Origin: Acetobacteraceae bacterium
Lineage (GTDB): Bacteria > Pseudomonadota > Alphaproteobacteria > Acetobacterales > Acetobacteraceae
Direction: 5' to 3'
DNA length: 10,840 bases
NCBI GenBank assembly: GCA_027311485.1
Contig: DAICYU010000085.1
Span: 1 to 10,840, forward strand
Part shown: piece after piece, positions 6,276 through 10,840 of the stretch
Numbering within the stretch: the first letter of the stretch is position 1
Layout: every line of letters begins with the position of its first letter
Notes under the pieces: model-generated
The model's input: only the letters and a program-made list of their open reading frames with translations
What the model was told of the DNA's origin: nothing
Databases searched by the model: none
Made by a program: the position numbers and the translations under genes

Positions 6276-6378
6276 TCCTTTGCCGGGGGGGCGCTGCCGC
6301 TGCCCCTACCCCTTCCCAGTCGCCGCTAAGCCGTAACCCTTTGGGCCCTAAGCTCCGTTGGGCCGCCACCCTGGGTTA

Positions 6379-7446
6379 TTATGGTGCTGCAATACGTCCT
6401 CCACGCATTGCCGTGGGGACTCCTGTCGTACCCGGGTAACTGAGCGGAAGCCCCGCTTGGACCCGGACGGCAAGGTAGGCAAAGCACTGGGCCTCCAGCG
6501 CATCGCCATCCCAGCCGACAATCTCTGCAGCGTCGACCGGACGCCCAAGTCGGCGTTGCAATCCGTCCATCAGAGCCGGGTTGTGGCGTCCGCCGCCGCA
6601 GACAATCCATCGCAACGGTGGCGATGGAAGCGGTGCGGCGACAATCGCTTCAATCGTAAACCGCACCAGCGTTGCGGCGCCATCCGCACCCGACATGGAC
6701 TCGATCCCGCTGCTGGCAACAGCGCGGGCAAAGTCGAGCCGATCGAGCGACTTAGGTGCAGGCCGGTGGAAAAACGGCAGGTCCAACAGGGCCGCGACAA
6801 TTGCCTCATCCGGCCGCCCGGCTTGTGCCAGAGCGCCATCGTAGTCGCAGGGGCGCCCGGTGTGCCGTAATGCCCAATCATCCAGCAGCGCGTTGCCGGG
6901 CCCGGTATCGCAGGCGATCAGGGTGCCATCCGCACCGATCCAAGTGACATTGGCAACGCCGCCGATGTTCAGGATGGCAAGCGGCTTCGGGAGTCCATGC
7001 GCCAGGGCCTGGTGGTACACAGGCGCCAAGGGTGCCCCCTGCCCACCTGCCGCGACGTCATCCAGGCGAAATCCGTGCGCCACGGGCAGGCCCAGGCGGC
7101 GGGAGAGTTCGGCCGCGTCGCCAATCTGCCATGTACGGCGTCGGTCCGGCTGATGCAGGATGGTCTGGCCGTGGAACCCGACCAGATCGGCGGGAACGCC
7201 AAGGGCCTCGACCGCACGGGCATGGTAGTCAGTCAGGCGCGCGACCACATCCAGCAAACGCGAGTCATCCTCGGCCAACGAAGGCGCCAGATCCAGAATG
7301 TGGCGCAGATCGGCACGCATGGTCGCATCGTATGGGATCGTCAGCGACGGACCGAACGCAGCAACCGTTACGCCATCGGTGTCCAACCAGGCGGCGTCGA
7401 CGCCATCGAGCGATGTGCCACTCATGAGTCCGATGGTTCGTGGCAT
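6379..7446 (-). CDS. anmK: Anhydro-N-acetylmuramic acid kinase
   Basis: Cleaves the 1,6-anhydro ring of anhydroMurNAc and phosphorylates it with ATP to MurNAc-6-phosphate, in peptidoglycan recycling; cytoplasmic. The 355 residues fit the family (about 360-375). Motifs: IGLMSGTSLDGVDAA (5-19, phosphate-binding), GFHGQT (90-95), GGQGAPLAP (134-142), NIGGVANVT (160-168), DTGPGNALLD (180-189, where the family's catalytic aspartate lies), CGGGRHNPALM (283-293) and GWDGDALEAQCFAYLA (311-326). These are the hallmark blocks of this ASKHA kinase family. The ATG at 7446 follows GAGGCGAG at a workable distance. It is divergent from tyrS with only 58 bases between, so promoters of both must be packed there; the pairing with tyrS recurs in alphaproteobacteria, from memory. 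Confidence 0.95.
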   Translation of the reverse strand: MPRTIGLMSGTSLDGVDAAWLDTDGVTVAAFGPSLTIPYDATMRADLRHILDLAPSLAEDDSRLLDVVARLTDYHARAVEALGVPADLVGFHGQTILHQPDRRRTWQIGDAAELSRRLGLPVAHGFRLDDVAAGGQGAPLAPVYHQALAHGLPKPLAILNIGGVANVTWIGADGTLIACDTGPGNALLDDWALRHTGRPCDYDGALAQAGRPDEAIVAALLDLPFFHRPAPKSLDRLDFARAVASSGIESMSGADGAATLVRFTIEAIVAAPLPSPPLRWIVCGGGRHNPALMDGLQRRLGRPVDAAEIVGWDGDALEAQCFAYLAVRVQAGLPLSYPGTTGVPTAMRGGRIAAP

Positions 7447-7504
7447 TTGATCTCGCCTCTGTGTGTGATAACCCGCGTCGCCGCCAAATTACGGATCAGC
7501 CGAC
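7447..7504. promoter_or_regulatory. Divergent anmK/tyrS promoter region
   Basis: Only 58 bases separate two divergent starts, so the control elements for both genes must lie here or reach into the coding sequences. I see a ribosome binding site for anmK (GAGGCGAG on the minus strand) but no confident -35/-10 pair for either gene. For tyrS only a weak GGA lies before the ATG. Confidence 0.4.
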
Positions 7505-8749
7505 ATGACGACCAACGGTTTCCTCGACGAGGCCATTACACGGGGCTTCGTTTTCCAGTGCACCGATATCGAAGCGCTGCGCGCGGCGATGGATGCCGGG
7601 CCGATCACCGCATATATCGGGTTCGACTGCACCGCCAACAGCCTGCATGTGGGCAGCCTGGTGCAGATCATGATCCTACGGCTGCTGCAGAAGCACGGCC
7701 ATAAGCCCATTGTCCTGTTGGGCGGCGGCACGACGCGGATCGGCGATCCGTCCGGCAAGGACGAATCCCGCCAGCTGCTGACGGATAAGGCGATCGCCGC
7801 GAACATGGTGGGTATCCGTCGTTGCTTCACCCCGTTCCTGCACTTCGGGGATGGCCCGTCAGACGCCATGCTGGCCAACAACGCCGACTGGCTCGACCAA
7901 CTCGGCTACATTCCGCTGCTACGGGACGTTGGCGTGCATTTCACCGTCAACCGCATGCTGAGCTTCGACTCGGTGCGACTGCGGCTGGAACGGGAGCAGC
8001 CGCTGACGTTCCTGGAATTCAACTACATGATCCTGCAGAGCTACGACTTCCGCGAACTCAGCCGCCGGCACAACGTCACGCTACAGATCGGCGGGTCGGA
8101 CCAGTGGGGCAACATCGTCGCCGGCATGGAACTGACGCGGCGAACCGATGCGAAGGCGGTTTACGGACTGACGACTCCGCTGATCACCACGGCTTCAGGC
8201 GGTAAGATGGGCAAGACGGCCCAGGGCGCGATATGGCTGACCGCTGACCGGCTGTCGGCCTACGATTACTGGCAGTTCTGGCGCAACACCGAGGACGCGG
8301 ATGTCGGCCGCTTCCTGCGCCTGTTCACCGACCTCCCGCTCAATGAGATCGCTCGGCTGGATGCGCTGGGCGGAGCGGAGATCAACGAAGCGAAGAAAAT
8401 CCTCGCCACGGAAGCCACCGCCCTGGCCCATGGCGCCGAGCAGGCTGCCCTCGCCGCGGAAACCGCGCGACGGGCGTTTGAGCAAGGGGAAGCGGCCGAT
8501 ACGCTGCCAAGCGTGACGGTACCGCACGCCGATCTGGCGGCCGGCATCCCGGCGTTCCGGTTATTCGCGCTGGCCGGCCTCGCTGCCAGCAACGCCGAGG
8601 CACGCCGGCTGGTCCGCGGCGGCGGCGCCAGGATCAACGACGAGCCGGTCACCGACGAGGGGCAGGTGATCTCCACCGCGCAAATGCGGGATGGGGCCAT
8701 CAAGCTGTCCGCCGGGCGGAAGCAGCACCGGCTGGTGCGGACCGAGTAG
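7505..8749 (+). CDS. tyrS: Tyrosyl-tRNA synthetase
   Basis: Attaches tyrosine to tRNA-Tyr in the cytoplasm. The 414 residues match the bacterial TyrS size (about 410-430). The class I Rossmann core shows the tyrosine pocket YIGFDCTANSLHVG (37-50) with the HIGH-equivalent HVGS (48-51), LGGGTTRIGDPSGK (72-85), YMILQSYDF (174-182), QIGGSDQWGNI (195-205) and the KMSKS-equivalent KMGKT (234-238). The C-terminal S4-like RNA-binding domain spans about 350-412 (LFALAGLAASNAEARRLVRGGGARIND). All catalytic blocks are intact. The ATG at 7505 is the first after the divergent promoter gap, and the N-terminus aligns with the family. It converges with the acyltransferase gene 79 bases downstream. Confidence 0.97.
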   Translation: MTTNGFLDEAITRGFVFQCTDIEALRAAMDAGPITAYIGFDCTANSLHVGSLVQIMILRLLQKHGHKPIVLLGGGTTRIGDPSGKDESRQLLTDKAIAANMVGIRRCFTPFLHFGDGPSDAMLANNADWLDQLGYIPLLRDVGVHFTVNRMLSFDSVRLRLEREQPLTFLEFNYMILQSYDFRELSRRHNVTLQIGGSDQWGNIVAGMELTRRTDAKAVYGLTTPLITTASGGKMGKTAQGAIWLTADRLSAYDYWQFWRNTEDADVGRFLRLFTDLPLNEIARLDALGGAEINEAKKILATEATALAHGAEQAALAAETARRAFEQGEAADTLPSVTVPHADLAAGIPAFRLFALAGLAASNAEARRLVRGGGARINDEPVTDEGQVISTAQMRDGAIKLSAGRKQHRLVRTE

Positions 8750-8795
8750 GCGCTGTCGGACCGTCCACGAGGCGTGACCGGCGGATGTAACAAGC

Positions 8796-8807
8796 CAAAC
8801 CGGTTTG
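8796..8807. repeat. 12-bp perfect palindrome between tyrS and the acyltransferase gene
   Basis: CAAACCGGTTTG is fully self-complementary and lies between two convergent stop codons. It might contribute to transcription termination in both directions, but it has no loop and no strong T-run, so it is a poor intrinsic terminator. No better terminator is visible between the stops. Confidence 0.35.
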
Positions 8808-8828
8808 TGCCGACCAGAGGCGGCGCAA

Positions 8829-9827
8829 TCAGGCGTAGGCGGCGCCTGCCTGTCCGCTAAGGTCGTTCTGGAAGTCTTCAGCGAGGTCCAGCGGCCGAGC
8901 GGGGCGGTTCTGGCGCAGCGTGGATGCCCCGTCGGCGACAATCCGCCACGTGGCCTGCGCAAGCATCTTCCGGTCCGCGAACCGCGCCGGATCGAGTGGC
9001 GCATGCACCAGCACCGTGGCGCGGAGGCCGATATGCTGCGTGAGCCGCCAGAAGTGGGAGGCAATGTCCATATCGCCGTACCAGGCGAAAATCGGCCGGG
9101 CGGCGCGTCCGGCGGGCAGTCCGCCAAGCCTGTCATACACGACGGAGATTGGCTGGATCAGCGGCAGTTCAGCGATTTCGGCTGGTGTGGACGCCTCGGC
9201 CAGCGTGAAGAATGAACTCCGGAACGGCAGCACGCGGGACCCGTCGGAACTGGTGCCCTCGGGGAACAGGATCAGGTTGTCGCCGCCCCGCAGCGCAGCG
9301 CGCATCGCATCACGCTCCCGCTTGATTGCGGTGCGGGACCGCGACACGAACACCGTGCGTCCCAGGCGTGCGATGGTGCCGACCAGCGGCCAACCGGCAA
9401 CCTCGGCCTTGGAGACGAAACAACCATCCAGCACGCCGCCGATAACCGGCACATCAACCCAGGAGGAGTGGTTGGAGACGAATACGACCGGTCGGCCATT
9501 GCCACGCGGCACCGGGTTGCCGATAATCCGAACCTGAACGCCGATTAGTCGGGTGAAAACAGCCCAGTAGAGTCGGGCGAACCGAATTTTCGCCTGGCCG
9601 GGTAGCATCAGGCAGACGGCCTGGATCAGGACCGCCGGGATGGTCCATAACAGGATCGCCGCCCCACGGCGTGCCACCCGGATACGCCGCGCGACCAGCC
9701 AGCCTTCACGGCCCTTCGGCAGCTGCAGTAGGAAGCCGAGATTACGATCGGGGTCGGGCAGCAGAGTGGACCGCCGCTTGATACGACGCTGGCGCCGTTC
9801 TCCGCCGAGATGCGATTCTTCATCCAT
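8829..9827 (-). CDS. 1-acylglycerol-3-phosphate acyltransferase family protein (PlsC/LPLAT)
   Basis: A lysophospholipid acyltransferase-like membrane enzyme; family members acylate lysophosphatidic acid to phosphatidic acid, or lyso-ornithine lipid (OlsA). Numbered from the ATG at 9827 (332 residues): a basic N-terminal tail, one hydrophobic segment at about 54-76 (RRGAAILLWTIPAVLIQAVC), the catalytic NHSSWVD (119-125, H120 and D125 of HX4D), the substrate-binding block SRSRTAIKRERDAM (163-176), FPEGTSSDG (188-196) and WYGDMD (249-254). The WYGDMD ending is, from memory, frequent in alphaproteobacterial LPLAT proteins. A TTG twelve codons upstream (9863) would also fit the frame; I prefer the ATG, though its best ribosome binding site, GGAG, is 13 bases away. 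It is divergent from tamA. The precise acyl acceptor cannot be told. Confidence 0.88.
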   Translation of the reverse strand: MDEESHLGGERRQRRIKRRSTLLPDPDRNLGFLLQLPKGREGWLVARRIRVARRGAAILLWTIPAVLIQAVCLMLPGQAKIRFARLYWAVFTRLIGVQVRIIGNPVPRGNGRPVVFVSNHSSWVDVPVIGGVLDGCFVSKAEVAGWPLVGTIARLGRTVFVSRSRTAIKRERDAMRAALRGGDNLILFPEGTSSDGSRVLPFRSSFFTLAEASTPAEIAELPLIQPISVVYDRLGGLPAGRAARPIFAWYGDMDIASHFWRLTQHIGLRATVLVHAPLDPARFADRKMLAQATWRIVADGASTLRQNRPARPLDLAEDFQNDLSGQAGAAYA

Positions 9828-9863
9828 GAGCGTGCGCTTACTCCGCCAGTTGGTGCGGAACAA

Positions 9864-9924
9864 TGGCGTAACCGTGACCGTTCAGAGACACGCATTTAAT
9901 CTACTTTTTCCATATTATATAGCC
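9864..9924. promoter_or_regulatory. Divergent control region between acyltransferase gene and tamA
   Basis: A short AT-rich stretch at 9901-9921 holds TATAAT on the minus strand (9914-9919), a perfect -10 for the acyltransferase gene, though the -35 at 17 bases (AATCCA, 9937-9942) is poor and lies within tamA. On the plus strand TATTAT at 9913-9918 could serve tamA, but it is only 6 bases from the ATG and no Shine-Dalgarno is seen, so the tamA message could be almost leaderless. Confidence 0.4.
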
Positions 9925-10840
9925 ATGCACCGCCGTTGGATTCTTTCGTCTGCCGCAGTGCGGTGGCTCGCCTGCTTCGTATCGCTCATGGTTGCGACCG
10001 TGTTTGCCGCGCGTCTGTTCGCGGCCGATCCGCAGCCTTATGATGTGTCGTTGAAACCCACCGGCAACGCCGCGTTGGATGCCGCGCTCAAGGGCAGTTC
10101 CACGCTGCTTTCGCTGCAGAAGTCCGCACCCGTTGGGGGGTTTGCCCTGATCGAGCGGGCGCGTCAGGACCAGCAGCGTTTCCAGGCGGCGCTGCAGAGC
10201 TTCGGCTACTACAAGGCCACGGTGCATATCACCATCGGCGGGCACGCGCTGGATGACCCGACATTGGTATCGACAGTCGATGCGGCGCCCGAAAAGCCGC
10301 CGCTGCCGATCGAGGCCACGTTCGACCTGGGGCCGCAGTTCAAGCTCGGTAAGGTAACGATCACCGGGGATGTTCCGGCCAATGCCGCCGAACAGCTGCA
10401 TCTGAAAAGCGGCCAGCCGGCGCTGGCAGCAGATGTGCTCGCAGCACAGGGCCGCCTTCTGAACACGCTCAGATCCGACGGGTATCCGCTCGCCAAGGTG
10501 CCGACCCCGATTGCGACGCTGGAGCCCGCCCGGAATCTGCTGGATGTGGAATTCCAACCCGATCGGGGCCGCAAGGCGGATATCGGTCCCATCGACTTCT
10601 CCGGCATGAAGACCATCAATGAATCGTATCTGCGCCGGCGGCTGCAGCTGCATCAGGGGGACCAGTACAGTCCCCAGGCGCTCAACGCGGCGCGTCGTGA
10701 CCTGACATCAACCGGCGTGTTCTCCTCGGTGCGCGCCGTGCCGGCGACCGCGCTCGATGCGCAGGGGCAATTGCCGGTGACGTTCGACCTGACCGAGCGG
10801 CCGCTGCACGCCGTCGACCTGGGTGCGGCCTACTCCACTG
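9925..10840 (+). CDS. tamA: TamA-like Omp85-family outer membrane assembly factor, 5' part (runs off right edge)
   Basis: The first 305 codons of an outer-membrane Omp85 protein; no stop is reached. With TamB, TamA helps insert some outer-membrane proteins such as autotransporters. The start MHRRWILSSAAVRWLACFVS is a signal peptide: basic end, hydrophobic core to about 30, likely cleavage after LFA (33). A TamA-style first POTRA domain follows (about 38-136; YDVSLKPTGNAALDAALKGS and FGYYKATVHI), then a second (about 137-213; FKLGKVTITGD) and a third (about 217-292; IGPIDFSGMKTINESYLRRR and the YSPQALNAARRDLTSTGVFSSV block typical of the last POTRA). DLGAAYST begins the beta-barrel, which lies outside the window. 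Three POTRA domains and the first-domain sequence favour TamA over BamA, which has five. No ribosome binding site is seen. A 250-codon open frame on the opposite strand is its shadow. Confidence 0.9.
   Translation, partial: MHRRWILSSAAVRWLACFVSLMVATVFAARLFAADPQPYDVSLKPTGNAALDAALKGSSTLLSLQKSAPVGGFALIERARQDQQRFQAALQSFGYYKATVHITIGGHALDDPTLVSTVDAAPEKPPLPIEATFDLGPQFKLGKVTITGDVPANAAEQLHLKSGQPALAADVLAAQGRLLNTLRSDGYPLAKVPTPIATLEPARNLLDVEFQPDRGRKADIGPIDFSGMKTINESYLRRRLQLHQGDQYSPQALNAARRDLTSTGVFSSVRAVPATALDAQGQLPVTFDLTERPLHAVDLGAAYST

Noticed and set aside
6334..6378. TAACCC/GGGTTA inverted repeat between the hydrolase and anmK as a terminator
   Set aside because: The arms are 33 bases apart with competing GGGCCC pairings inside and no T-run follows, so it is not a convincing terminator.
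7822..8205. A 127-codon plus-strand frame within tyrS
   Set aside because: Out-of-frame overlap with intact tyrS catalytic motifs; arginine/histidine-rich product.
9901..10653. A 250-codon open frame on the minus strand
   Set aside because: It lies wholly antisense to tamA, whose signal peptide and POTRA domains are clear. The product is arginine- and glutamine-rich without a family signature, typical of a shadow frame in GC-rich DNA.

Overview
The window looks like ordinary chromosomal housekeeping DNA from a GC-rich alphaproteobacterium. The protein sequences and the layout (an anmK/tyrS divergent pair, a COG2945 hydrolase, tandem cysteine desulfurases with a ferredoxin, and rnpB next to mraZ) fit Rhodospirillales, perhaps an Acetobacteraceae-like lineage. 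The family placement is inference from memory of conserved gene order, not a search. I see no tRNA or rRNA gene, CRISPR array, intact insertion sequence or phage gene.

Left edge (1-970): the start of mraZ runs off the left end on the minus strand. Upstream of it is a candidate promoter that overlaps four TGGG repeats at exact 10-bp spacing, the known pattern of MraZ sites. The complete RNase P RNA gene rnpB follows, also on the minus strand, closed by a perfect 12-bp P1 helix.

Sulfur operon (983-4757, minus strand): two different cysteine desulfurases, an adrenodoxin-type [2Fe-2S] ferredoxin and the tRNA 2-thiouridylase MnmA are packed with gaps of 9, 5 and 2 bases. They are probably co-transcribed. 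The desulfurases would supply persulfide sulfur, and MnmA would use it to thiolate U34 of tRNA; the ferredoxin is an electron carrier normally tied to Fe-S assembly. No scaffold (IscU/SufB), chaperone (HscA/HscB) or Rrf2 regulator (IscR) lies beside them. rnpB begins about 14 bases after the mnmA stop, and its likely promoter sits in the last codons of mnmA.

Intergenic tract (4758-5609): about 850 bases without a recognisable gene, with an AT-rich core and several small inverted repeats. This is the least explained stretch.

Right half: a COG2945-type alpha/beta hydrolase (plus strand) converges on anmK (minus strand, peptidoglycan recycling). anmK is divergent from tyrS (tyrosyl-tRNA synthetase, plus strand), which converges on a PlsC/LPLAT-family acyltransferase (minus strand). 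That gene is divergent from the 5' part of an Omp85-family gene (tamA), which has a signal peptide and POTRA domains and is cut by the right edge.

Nothing here is clearly a new biological system. The points most worth checking are the reduced desulfurase-ferredoxin-MnmA operon, the unexplained tract upstream of it, and the MraZ-type repeats inside a promoter.
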